Shown here: in pieces, positions 1 through 11,500 of the stretch
How positions within the stretch are numbered: position 1 is the stretch's first letter
Layout: every line of letters begins with the position of its first letter
From: Rostratula benghalensis
Lineage: Eukaryota; Chordata; Aves; Charadriiformes; Rostratulidae
DNA length: 64,000 nt
Reading direction: 5' to 3'
NCBI GenBank assembly: GCA_013399305.1
Contig: VXAI01000068.1
Span: forward strand, 2,526,924 to 2,590,923
Program-made: the position numbers and the translations under genes
Notes under the pieces: model-generated
Told to the model about the DNA's origin: nothing
Databases searched by the model: none
The model's input: the letters and a program-made list of their open reading frames with translations, nothing else

Positions 1-104
1 GGTAAGAAGAAAAATAGAAGACAAATTTTAAAAGACATTTTACCCTTTGCAAACTGAAATAGATTTAATTAATAGTAGAAGCAGATGAACAGATTATGAT
101 GGAA
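1..104. other. Unassigned AT-rich sequence at window start
   Basis: No coding, RNA or repeat feature is recognised here. The following CR1 fragment may begin somewhat earlier than drawn, because its 5' edge is degraded. Confidence 0.5.
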
Positions 105-292
105 GGGGTTGTCAAGCACTGGACACTCACCCCAGGGAAGGGGGTAAGTCACCATCCCTGGAGGTATTTAAAAGACACCTAGATGTGGTGCTGAGGGACA
201 TGGTTTAGCCAGTGGACTTGGCAGTGTTAGGTTCATGGCTGGACTTGAAGGTCTTAAGGGTCTTTTCCAACCTAAGTGACTCTATGATATTC
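105..292 (+). mobile_element. CR1 LINE 3' end fragment
   Basis: The sequence carries the hallmark order of an avian CR1 3' end. A 'gtcaccatccctggaggt' block is followed by 'gatgtggtgctgagggacat', then 'catggttta', a 'ggctggacttgaaggtctta' block and 'tcttttccaacctaa', and it ends in 'ctctatgat'. CR1 copies are normally 5'-truncated by incomplete reverse transcription, and this one keeps only the last roughly 190 bases. It carries several mismatches and small indels relative to the family pattern as I know it, so it is an old, inactive copy. No protein is made. Confidence 0.9.
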
Positions 293-1511
293 CTGGTGAT
301 TCTCTGACAGGTGTACTTCTGAGGGTTGGATGAATGTCACAGTGAACCTCCAGAGGAACAGTACCAAAATTAGCTTTCTTTAGAGATGCCAGAAAACTAG
401 AAGCAACGAGATGGCTTGACTATTTGCCTGTTAGGTGAAGGAAGCTATTTTCACTTTCAGTAAGTTGCAAGAGCTCCCGATTAATTCCAGAGGACGCGGT
501 GCTACACACACTGTTTAGATATGAATTCTGATCTGCATGCTGAAGGCATTAGCTAGCAATGCACTCTTGGTACTTAGTCACAAAACACCACTGTCCCTTA
601 ATGACAGTTCTGATAAATATAGCAGACAGAGACTTAAAGGTTAGCATGAGGAGTCAGAGCTCATGGGTGTCTTCTACACTGCTCCAACCCATACACACTG
701 TGACCACAGCAGGCCAGTCTTACTCTTCTGGTTCATGAAATTAGCAGGCTGGCTACCATAAGTCACTAATGTGAAAGCTGTCCTCAAAAACATCATTTTT
801 TTATCAAAGGACATAAAACTAGAAAGCTATCCAGATGTGCAAAATATTATTTTGAAGGTACACAGATTTATTGTTGGATTACGTACAAAAAATTATGTAT
901 ATACACAGTTGATTTCTTGAGCATGAAAAAATAATCTGTTCTTTTTCCAGTAATTCATTTGATCTTTAATATAGAATTACCAATGCTGGGGGACAGGATC
1001 ACTATCAATTATCAATTTCAGGGAGAGGAAGAAAGAAAAAGAAACATACCAAGTAACAGACTTGGTCCAAAACAGTTAGAAGCTGGTCTAAGGAAAAGGA
1101 TTACACCATTAAAAAAAAAAGAAAAAGCAACAAATCAGTTGCAACAGTTTAAGAAGAAATTATTTCCATCATTCAGAAATCCAACTTGATGCTACTCAAA
1201 TGTAGAAAAGTGCATTTGTTTATAGTGCTGAAAAAATGAAAACTACTATAAAAATCACCCCCACTCACACATTTTTGTTTCTTTTTTTGTCAAGGAATGA
1301 AAATAGCAGACAGTTTTGTTTAGGAAAATAAAACATAATACATTAAGTGATTACACTGATAACACTTGAGAAGAAGAACCCACCATTGAATGCAATTCAG
1401 TCTCTTTTTTAAAACAGATCATTAGCAATGTACTACATTGCAGCAGTACAAGAAAAAGTATGACCCAAACCCAGCATCTTTCTCTTTACATTTATGGTTT
1501 TGGTATTACAG
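293..1511. other. Unique AT-rich sequence, no gene recognised
   Basis: Open frames here are short and look random; for example, a 76-codon lysine-rich frame at 959-1189 runs through an A-rich tract. A TTTATT at 867-872 could be a minus-strand AATAAA polyadenylation signal for a leftward transcript, but such hexamers are common in AT-rich DNA. Confidence 0.5.
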
Positions 1512-1697
1512 CATCACAGAATAGTAGGGGTTGGGAGGGACCATTGGGGATCATCTAGTCCAACCCTCTGCCAAAGTAGAGTCACCCAGAGCAGGCTGGA
1601 CAGGAACACATTAGAGGGTTTTGAATATCTCCACAGAAGGAGACTCCACACCCTCTCTGGACAGCCTGTTCCAGGGCCTCTTGGCCTCTTAAGTATT
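1512..1697 (-). mobile_element. CR1 LINE 3' end fragment, reverse orientation
   Basis: Read on the plus strand this is the reverse complement of a CR1 3' end: 'catcacagaatag', then 'ggttgggagggaccatt', 'gatcatctagtccaaccct', and further in 'ggagactccacaccctctct' and 'cagcctgttccagggcctct'. These correspond to the CR1 segments that read 'agaggttgtggagtctcc' and 'actagatgatc' in the sense direction. The copy is 5'-truncated and diverged. A 71-codon plus-strand open frame across it (1494-1709) is repeat-derived and not a gene. Confidence 0.92.
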
Positions 1698-4284
1698 TCA
1701 TTGCCTTAGTCCACTTATACACTGAACCACTTACGAATCATTACATACATTCCATGCAACACACATTCATTACATCTACTTTTAGATTTAATATTAAAAT
1801 ACAATAAGGATTTTTATCTGTGTTCTGAGTTTGGATTTAGATCACTTGATTTTCTCCAGTGCTGTAAAGTTTTTATTTGGCCTTGTGAGGGATTAATTTA
1901 ATTATTTAGGAAATCCGTAAAAAAAATAATCACATAAATACTACACAGTTTGTGATAGTACTCACAGACTCAAACATATTGGCATGTATTTGGAACGCAC
2001 CACTTCGAGGGCTGATGCTCTTTGTGATAGCTTTTATATTCAAATTTGTCTTAAAAAGTTGTCTTAAGGTGTCTTGTCTTATCATGGGGCACCATCAAAA
2101 AGAGTCTGGCCCTGTTTGCCTTACACCCTCTAATCTAAGATTTATAAACATTAACAAGATTCCCCCAAAGCTTCCCTTCTTCAGCCTGAACGGTCCCAGC
2201 TCTCCCATGTCAGATGCTGTAGTCCCTGAACAGGTCTAAGCCCTCCAGTCAGAAGTTAAGTAAGGAAGGCAACTTGAAAACCACTCAAACCTTAACACTT
2301 CAAACCAGACACACCATCCAAAATGGTGTACATCAACATGAGTGTTCTAGAAGCATCCATAAACATTGCGGGAGCAATTTAGTTAATATCCCTGCTAGCA
2401 TGGTATCAACTGTAGTGCTGTTAACCACAAAAGTGTCTTGAAAACCAACAGGTATTTCAATGCTGTTCACATTTATTTGAAGAATTACATTGTTTCTACT
2501 ATAAGCCTATACTTGCCCATCTCAGAAGCCTTGATTTGCTATAAGTGAAATATTTTTCACACAACTGTAAATACCAAAGAACAGCATCAATATTACTCTA
2601 CATGGAACTAGACTCAAGAGTTAGTAACACCAGCAGCAGTCAACATCACCCCAGGCAAGAATATATACACATTAGAGACACAGTCCAGGGTACCAAGCTG
2701 GCATACTGTACAGACTTTGGAAGACTTCCTAAAATTTCACAGAACAAATAAATAAGCTTCATGACTCAAATGTCTATCCCAAGCATCTTATTTGGTTTAC
2801 GTACAGTTGGCTTTTATTAGCAACCTACAGAGATAAAGTGTGGAGCCAATACCACAATTCTTGCAAGCATTTACTAGATAAGGCCATTAAAATCTTGCAA
2901 ATCTTTGCAAGCAACAAGCTTCATCAACACAATTTCTACGAAGCATCAGATGTAGTAAATGCATTTTGGCCACAAACCTTGGCTGCTTTTAGCCTCATAA
3001 ATAACACAGTTCTTTTGAAATTGCTTTGAAAGAACTCTATTCCCAGTAGGAAAGAAAGGATAGTTATAGACATTAGTCCACACAACAGCTTCCCATAATT
3101 ACAGTATTCTATCAAGGAAATTTTATGCAGGTTACAACAAAGCCCATTCTGTTTCCCAGACAGTCCCAGAATACATTGCACAGTATCATTAAGCATCTAC
3201 TTTCATCCTAACTGAAGATGAGTTTGGCCAATTCTCATGTTTAAGTTAAGGGTACTGTATTCTATTGTTGTCTTACTTCAGGTTCCTTTCCAAACAACAA
3301 TCTTCCCATTGACTTTTTTCACTAGTACCTTCACCCTCAAAAAAGGATTCTCGTTTTCCTGTGTGGCCTCATGAGTAAGACTTCAAAATTCTGCTTTAAA
3401 ATGCCTGTTCCCAAGTACCCATACAATAACGCACTCTTCAGAAATACGGTAGAAATGAGAAGAACTTGACTAACTGCTCTTAAAATGGACAAAAAAAGTC
3501 TCCCCAAGTGTAATGAATACACTCAATCCCTTGCATCCAAATATAAATTAGGTCAAAATCATTCCCACTAACAGCCTCCTTTTGATGACTCACAATCCGA
3601 TTTGTGTGATTAAAAAACACAACTATCCAAACAATTTGGGTGTCTAGGCAGCATAGCCTCTTTCCACGTGAATGCTGCCAGCATATCTAAGCCAGGTAAG
3701 TAAAAAGAAGAAAGCTGAATCTCTATGTGATTGATGCAATATAGATAATTAAATGTTTGCCAAATCCCCACAGCTTCAGCTTTTTCAGATTTAGAAAACT
3801 TTCACGAATTAATGAAATTCTGCAAACATTTGATATTATTTATTTCTATACTGTGCGAGCAAATAAAAACCTCAAGTGATATACAGAATCTTGAGGAAAG
3901 AGGAGGGCAAAGAACAATGATAGGGAAGTAGACACAAGCAGTTGTTAAAGCAGTTCTGAAGAACCAAAGGAGGCACAGAAAGCCTGAGTGAGAGATAATG
4001 CTCCATCTACCCCAACAGCTCTTTCATAAGATGAATCACTTTCTTGCCTGAAAGCACCATAAATAACTCTCAAGAGTCGGTGTGGAAAGCAACAGGGAAA
4101 AAAAGAAAAAAAAGGGACAAAAACCACACTGCTCTGCAGAACTGCAAAATTTGTCTTGACTTGTGTGGGAGAACTCTTGGGAGTTGGTTGCTCTCTCTCA
4201 CTGTTAACACTGCCCACAGAACTGCAGCCTTTTCTGCTTTCAGGAGACAAGAGCATGATTGTAACTGTGTGCGCTGCGATACAG
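1698..4284. other. Unique AT-rich sequence, no gene recognised
   Basis: There is no repeat family or RNA gene that I recognise. Scattered frames of 60 to 120 codons occur on both strands and overlap each other, as expected by chance. A TTTATT at 2813-2818 would read AATAAA on the minus strand. If a leftward gene crosses this window, part of this stretch could be its 3' untranslated region, but nothing in the sequence proves it. Confidence 0.45.
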
Positions 4285-4337
4285 GGATGTCACGATGTCA
4301 TATAAGGCTTGACATCGCCTATATGAAGGTGACATCC
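4285..4337. repeat. 53-bp imperfect hairpin made of four GATGTCA/TGACATC copies
   Basis: The arms GGATGTCAC (4285-4293) and GTGACATCC (4329-4337) pair perfectly over 9 bp. After a small internal loop, TCATATA (4298-4304) pairs with TATATGA (4320-4326). With one bulged A, GGC (4306-4308) then pairs with GCC (4317-4319), leaving an 8-base loop. The 7-mer GATGTCA occurs at 4286 and 4294, and its complement TGACATC at 4310 and 4330. The stem totals about 19 bp, shorter than a usual microRNA precursor. It could be a cluster of bZIP-like (CRE-variant) sites, a small hairpin RNA or a decayed palindromic element. Only the structure is certain. Confidence 0.75.
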
Positions 4338-7300
4338 TCCCACTCCCCTCCCCTTCCCTTCAGCCTCCACTACCGATCAGATGAAGAGCTCACCGAGACA
4401 TGGGAATTTTCTGTCTAACAGCAATAGAAGAAATTTCAGTACACAAAGTGTGTATTGCAAGGGCTCTTTTTGAGGCAGTAAAACTTGGGGTGAGGGGGCC
4501 CCCAGAGAATTACATCAAGCTCAGTCCAATATATACCCTCTCACTACAATGGGCAAAACCTATTAATATTAACATGCCAAACTAGCAACAAAACCCACAT
4601 AGTTTGAGAATATTTTCACAGTATTACTCATACACATTACACTTTTAAGTGCAAATTCTTGTTTCTCCACCTCGTTCACCTTCCCTTCGCATCAAGAGGC
4701 ACACCACAAAAAGGAAATGAAACAGCTACACTGGAGCTACAATCCTACATAGAACACTTCAATATTCAAGCTACAGCGGCCTTTATTTTTCTGCTTCTTC
4801 ACACTTTCTCCAAGGTTTCCCAGGTTTAATGAAATTCCACAAAGGTGACCTCATACCTAGGACTGGTAAGCATTTTGGACTCAAAACTGTAGGAACAGGT
4901 GACAAAATGCTTACCTTCCAAATAAACACCCAAAGCAGATGGCAACCCCGCACCAAGTGTGGAATTAAAGAACAAAGTTCTCTCTGCCATACGATCCAGG
5001 CACATGAAAGCAAGCGCTAACAAGGAGAAAACATCTGGAAGACAGTGTTTATATATGGAACACAGTTGTTGACTAAGCAAACAGAATTGTGAATTTCCAT
5101 TTGTTGGTTTATCTATAGCCAGGCTACAATGCAAACAGCTACAAGGCAACACAAGAAAAATCCAGAAGGAAAGGCTCAAAACATTTTTTGGGCAACATGT
5201 ATGCATTGCTTTTCCACATTTCTTTTAAAGTGTGTGCAAAATTAACACCTTCAAGGGAAGATTTTCCTTCTGTTTAAGCATTAAGGAAAAGTAACACTTT
5301 TTAAACCCGTGCAAGCAGAAAATCATTATGTAGAAGAGAGCCACAGCATGAGACAGTTTGAAATAAGCAAACCCTTTGCTTTTTTCTGTACACTTTCCAG
5401 TTGTCATTCTAAAGCAAAACAGGAAGAATTTAAGGACCTGTCAGTTTTCAGATGAAAATCCTATTCCTAAACAGGATTAGCTGGTAACCTAAAAATATCA
5501 GCCAGTAATCTCCAAAAGTCATAAACTCATGTACCCCACAAAGTTCTATACCAATCATTGACTAAAAGAAATTAGGTCAGAACCCAAATCAGATCACACT
5601 GGAGTAGCATCAATCTTCTCATTTCAGAGCTGTCACATTTTAAATCTTTCATAGTTTCCACATAAATTATTCAAAACAGAGGAGATCTTTCTTTGAACAG
5701 AGACTAACTGAAAGTGACATTTTGGTTTAATGCTACAGTTTTAAAATAGCGTATTAAAAAGTTTATCTTCAGTCACTTAAGATATACATCTCTAAATATA
5801 CTCCCTCTCAAGCAAAGAAACAAAAGCTATCTACCAGACTGCATTAGGGTTTCCTTACAATGATCTGGGACCAGGTGGCAGTACTCCTGCCACTGCAATC
5901 TGACAATACAATTTCTTTCTTCACCAAATCCTGTGCCTAATTCCTAGCAGAATGACGTACCCTACACCCACAAAACCAGAGAAGCTGTTCCTATTTCAAT
6001 TCTGCACATCTATAGTCTCATCTCACAGATGCACACTGCAACTCGAGAGAAGTATTGTAGGACTCAGCCCCTGCCTTGCTGTCCCTGTATGTTCCCACAC
6101 CTTATTTACTATATAAAAAATATAATACACAGCATATAATATCCCCAAATCTTTGGCATCTATTGATGGAAAACATAAAAACCATTAATACCTGTAGGGC
6201 TGTGGCAACTGGAGCTGGCATTACTGTGTGTATCAAGAGATTTGCACCCTGCATCTGTTAAATTAAATCAGTGTGAAGTTCTAGTCTCAGAGTTCTATTC
6301 AACTGAACTGAAATTGACAACAACATATACCCTGTGTGAAATCTTCCAGTGTCATTTACCAACAGGCACACTGGGTGTTTATTATCACAACCTGCTATTG
6401 TAAAGTACTGAGACTTTTTATTATATTATCAAGTGATAAAATCTTAACATAATATTAAAGGATTAATCAGTTGCTCAAATGATTGATGTGAATCTCTTTC
6501 TGTTTCCTTTTCATGGTGCCAACAATCTTCTGAGGTGCAGACTCTAGGATCTTACCTACATGTAAAATAATTCAGCATATTACAACAATTTGCATCTGGA
6601 AACCATCAGCTGCCCTACTGAAGAGGTGGCCATTTCAGCTATCAGTGTTATGCTGCAGATCCTGAGTGACTGCCATTTGGGCAAATGAGACAAAGATTCA
6701 ATGAAAGCATCTCATTGGTACCACGTTCCCAGAAGGACCATCACTGACTTGCTGACAATTATCACCATTGCATCTCCTGCTTTTAAACTTGGTACAGTGC
6801 CTTGACTGACACCGCTGATGAGGAGAGGCAGGTACTATCTATGTCCAGAAAAAAAGTTTCAGCTACAGCTTTTAGACACAGATTGTTTCTTTCCATAATA
6901 AGAAGCAGCCTGCTATCCAAGTCCTATGACATCTTCAACTATAAAATTCACACTTTATCTACAAACTTGTCACCAAACCCAAACCAACTACACAACTAAT
7001 GACAGCAAGATACTTCCAACACTTTTATTTTTGGGTAACTTTACAGTGACATTTATGAGCTGTAATGAGCTATATGAAGCAGTGGCATAAACCTATTTAA
7101 CATACAACAAACTAGAAGGCATAATAAGTGGTCTGACTGCTAATTAGACAACACTTTAATTTTTTCCCATGCAGAATAAATCTCTTCTTAAATGTCATAA
7201 TTTTTGACTTGTTATATAACAAGTTGTCTACCCCTGGCTGAATTACAATAACAATCACAAGTCTGCAGACCAGCAATTCCTTTGGGAAGGGACATTTATT

Positions 7301-7613
7301 GACTGCAGTGTGAGAAAACACAGAAAATGTCATGAGAAAAGCCAAACAAAATCTTCACTCCTCACACAGATCCACAGAAAAACCCTCATCCTTCCCAAAC
7401 ATTTAACCAGTGGGCACTGCCTTGTCTTTGCTAACAGACAAAAGTTCCCTTTCCTCGTGTGCTCCGAGCCCAGGAGAAACTGCACTGCATTATCAGTGGA
7501 ACATGAACAAATGCTCTGGTGCAACTGGAAGAAACAGCCCCTCTTCTTCTATTTGGGTGGATATTAGTTGTACAAATTGCACTGAACAAGCCTTTTTTTG
7601 TTTGATTTCTGCT

Positions 7614-7614
<1 letters not shown>
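4338..7614. other. Unique AT-rich sequence, no gene recognised
   Basis: A minus-strand frame of 126 codons (4826-5206) with hydrophobic segments is the most notable open frame. It has no recognisable domain and is within chance length. Minus-strand AATAAA hexamers fall at 4782-4787 and 7024-7029 (seen as TTTATT), each followed by GT-rich sequence in the leftward direction, so polyadenylation of a leftward transcript is possible. A small perfect inverted repeat, GTGGCAG with CTGCCAC, lies at 5875-5893. Confidence 0.45.

Positions 7615-7652
<38 letters not shown>
7615..7652. repeat. Pure poly-C tract of 38 bases
   Basis: There is an uninterrupted run of C from 7615 to 7652, and therefore G on the minus strand. 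Such a tract can form a G-quadruplex on one strand and an i-motif on the other, and it is prone to length change and sequencing error. It sits in otherwise ordinary AT-rich DNA, away from the CpG island. A proline run in an overlapping open frame is simply this tract. Confidence 0.97.
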
Positions 7653-7653
<1 letters not shown>

Positions 7654-8441
7654 CTTGCTTGCAGTGGACCATCTCTGCTAATTTCAGCTGCAGTTCTCAG
7701 TCATTCTGGATCAAGAGAAATCCAGTCATCTTCTCAGGAACCCATACTCCCAGGCATATAACATGACACTGCTCAATTCTGAACATGCTGACAAACCAAT
7801 TCTGCATATTCTTGTTACAGGCAATACAGAGAAATCTGAGTTCTCCTCCTCTGCTTCTCACTTGTCTTCAAAAGCGACAGGAGACGTTCCACAGAAAGAG
7901 TTAAACTCACTTCTTTTCCTCTTCTCTCTCCACCATCCCACGGGTTACAAATTAATCATAAAAGCTTAGGCAACTATAAAAAGCCATCAACAAGAGACAG
8001 GCAGGAGTACAATTAAATAAACCCAATAACGTAAAACTGAAATTGCAAGCAAGCCATTGAACACAGTATTTCAGGGTTGATTTCAAGGTAAACAAGGTTG
8101 CAAGAGCGTTATGTTGACTTTCTTTAGGCAGGCATTTCATATTCTTTTTTTTTAAAGGAGGAAAAGAAAGCAGCCCAAAGCACCAGCTGAAATATGACTG
8201 TTCTAGTAATCATCTAACCTTTGTTCACTGTTAAGAGCTTGACCTGCATGGTTAACGTTTATAACGTTACACAACATTCAGCCACCATGACTTGCTTACC
8301 TCCTCATCTTGAAATGAGTACCACGACTGATGTTTTTCTTCAGAGAAGGAAGAAATTTCTAAAATATCTTGCCAGCTCTACCCAAAGGAATATTCTTCAA
8401 AAGGCCTACAGAGCTCCTCATTTAAGTTCCATAAGAGCACA
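7653..8441. other. Unique sequence, no gene recognised
   Basis: Nothing beyond short random open frames is visible. Near 8299-8336, on the minus strand, a short stretch is bounded by a fair acceptor and a GTAAGC donor, but it is too short to call an exon. Confidence 0.45.
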
Positions 8442-8512
8442 GATCATAGAATGGTTAGAGTTGGAAGGGACCTTAAAGATCCTCAAGGTCCAACCCCCCT
8501 GCCATGATGCTG
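8442..8512 (-). mobile_element. Short CR1 LINE 3' terminus, reverse orientation
   Basis: 'atcatagaatggttagagt' followed by 'tggaagggaccttaaagatc' and 'ggtccaacccccctgccatg' is the reverse complement of the extreme CR1 3' terminus. Only about 70 bases remain, so this is a severely 5'-truncated insertion. It is better conserved than the copy at 105-292 over the part that survives. Confidence 0.9.
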
Positions 8513-11500
8513 GAGCTACTACTGATGGGTTCACCCTTGAAGAAATGAATGAATGAAGAACTGAGTGGGATAACTCTGAAACAACCCAAACATGTCTCAG
8601 TAGCTGCATCACATTTGTTATGAATCAAAGCCGTTTTACTAATGCTAACATCTTTTGATGCACTGAATTATCTTTTGACACAAAGACCACAGAACTTCGT
8701 TACCGCAACTGCGAAGCATTAATTAGACCTTCACCACTCCAACATTTAAACAAAGAAATACTGTTTTTACGAGCCACTGATGCTCCTTAGTAAGAGGTCA
8801 AATAAGTCAGCTGATAAAGACAAGGTAATCAAGTATGCAGAAATATACCATGGACGCTTATCCTGAAGATATATTAATGGGTGCATGACAGCCCTACTTT
8901 GAAGAAAGCTACTGTGCAAGTTGTGACTGAGTCCTCCTCCTAATCACAAACACACAACTTCCTTAACTCTTGGAAATGTGTATCCAGATTTTAAGGGGTG
9001 GAAGTAGATTGGAAAAAACCACACACGACTATTTTCTGCCAAAGGCAAAAACATCAGGAATCTTAAAAAGGACTGAGATGACTCTGAACGTTTTAGAGGA
9101 CGATACTGAAGGCACATTCAGCAAAAATCCACGAAGAACTCAGAAGTCAAAGGCAGCTTCTACAACAGTGATAAATGCTCCATTTATAAAAACTAGAAAT
9201 AATAATCAAAACAGCTATAGAAGAAAAAGTGCACACATGTAAGGAAATAGGACAGACGGAGAAAACAATTGGCAGAGTATCAAGATCTTTACATTCAAAT
9301 TGAAAAATACATTTCCTTCATCTTCCTCATTTCTCTTGAGCTGTAAATAACCTGTAAAATATTTTGCATCTTTGTAGTACTGCACTTTCAGAACCAATGT
9401 TTACATTAACTAGAATTTACCAAATGCTTCAAAGCCATACTCTAATATTAGATACTTATTTCAAAATAAAGTTAGTGGGCAAGGAATGTTTAGTAAGTAG
9501 TTAATATTAGTGAGTAGTTTTCCTGTCCTCAGAATTAATATCTGGGGAAAACAATAATTTAAAAAAGGCTTTTTTGTAACAGTAACAAACAATAGTGAGG
9601 TTTTGTTTACATATTTCTTTGGAGGTCATCAAAATGGTGCATAACAAAGGAAATTTTGATCGCCTAGGTTAAGATCTGATGAATTGTAAATAAAGATCAC
9701 AACTGCTTATATTTGAGCTGAAGTACTTATGTTAGAAAAAAGTATACATCCACCATCTGGTGCACAGTAATTATAGAAATTAAACCCGCATTTCTGTGGC
9801 CTGCCTTTAACAATTTTTACTGATACAGTAATACTTGATCTTCTTAGGGAGCATAATCTAAACTCATGCTGTTAAATGATCACAGGACTCTCCACTGTAT
9901 GGCGTAAGCAGTTCATTAAGCTGGAATCTTTAAAACCCTTGCTTGCTCCATACTAATAACGGCAACAGTTTCTGGAGTTTTACGTCATGCCGTTAAATTT
10001 AATCCACAGTCAAGGCAAGTTAATTTCACACCTGCTGAGCGATATCCTGATGGATGGCACCACAGCAGGTCATTAATTTTCCTTCCTTTTGATTAATTTC
10101 ACACCATACACTGGACACAGTCTCTTGAGTTCCGATGGCTGAGCGCGATGCTCGATTCCTGTAAAGGGCTAAAGCAGTTCTTGACTACTTGCCAAAAGGC
10201 AAAGATCCCAGATGTGGCCAGTGAAAGGAAGCTTCCCTAGGCTTGGCACTGAACTCTGACACTGCTACAGGTGTGGTGGACACTCTCACTCAGCTGTAGA
10301 TTTTAAGTGCACTCTTCTTGAACCTAGCTTTAAAGCAAAAATTCTGGGTGCTGCTTACTTTTGAGGTATTGCTTATTAAAAAAAATTTCTGCATCATCAG
10401 TAGAGCAGATAGGAGTGACAACTGGGAAGTTAACCTTTTTTTTTTTTTTCTCCCCATCCCACAGAAATCCTTCCATCATTTAATTACTGACTTTATACCT
10501 AACAAAGTATAAAGATTTATTAAGTGTACCATATCTCCTGTTTCCACATGAAAATCAAGATCACAGGGGGTGAAAGAAGGGGAAGGAAAAGGTAATGGTC
10601 AAAGATGACAATAGCAACCACTGTTTCCACCACAGCACAAGGGGAAGTTGCGGGTCATTTTGTCCGTCTGTAGTCAACGAAGAGAGATGGGGTCCTTGGA
10701 GACTGACTCGAGAGGGTCCAGTCACCCCAGAGCAGTTCACAGCTGGGGAGCAGCCTGGTCTCACTCCACACTTCTCATCCCACTGCTCCAAACTCTCACA
10801 GCCTCCTCTGTGCTAGATGTGCCAAAGCAACAGATCCCTCCATGAGCTGATTCAGATCGTGAAAACAAAAGCAGCTTTTTTTCTTACATTAGCTTTCTGC
10901 TTGTTTTGCAAACCAAGCTGTCTAACAGATGGGTTAGGTGTGTAGCAGAGCTAGCTAAAACGAAAAGGAGAAATTGTATCTGTTGTTAGCAAACAGCTGT
11001 TTGGCTTAGCCCTTCTTCCCCTTTTGGGGAGCGATGCAAAGCAGCAGCCCCAAAAGCCTCATCCTCTGTATCCACTATGGAAGGACCTGACCTTCCTAAA
11101 CTCAAATTACTGTGTTTTTATCCCTTCTCTTCCCTTTCCCCATGCATGCTAATATTCTACAGGAAACATTATTGCTTGTAACTCATTCAAAGCGTTATCT
11201 CCTTTGTTCTTACTTCCCAATAATGTTTCCCAATACAGCACAAGCAAATTGTTAGTCTATTCCTGATCATGAAGAACAATTTAGAAAAGAAAAAAAGTGG
11301 TTGTGCTTAGCAGCAGCCATTTTTGGTAGCAGAAGCTCTTGCAGTGAAATTGAAACAGTGGGGATGGTGAAGGGGAAAACAGTTTTGTGAGCTGATGAAA
11401 ATCACATAACACATGTGATTGAGTATGCACAGCTTAAATTTCTGAGTGCATCGGGCTGAGGCCAGGAAGACATGAGCTGTTCTGGATCGATCTGCACCAG

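Noticed and set aside
1494..1709. 71-codon plus-strand frame
   Set aside because: It is the antisense of a CR1 3' end; similar frames arise from most such copies.
4044..4418. 124-codon plus-strand frame
   Set aside because: It overlaps a 103-codon frame on the other strand, runs through A-rich sequence and the GATGTCA hairpin, and has no domain or splice support.
4826..5206. 126-codon minus-strand frame with two hydrophobic segments
   Set aside because: The length is within chance for this amount of DNA, another frame on the same strand overlaps it, and no family is recognised. It may lie in a 3' untranslated region if the leftward gene extends here.
5834..5949. Minus-strand segment reading like a C-terminal exon after a CTGCTAG acceptor
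   Set aside because: About 38 codons is easily chance, the acceptor is weak, and two other reading choices look equally plausible.
7410..7766. 118-codon frame with a polyproline run
   Set aside because: The proline run is the C38 tract, and overlapping frames exist on both strands.
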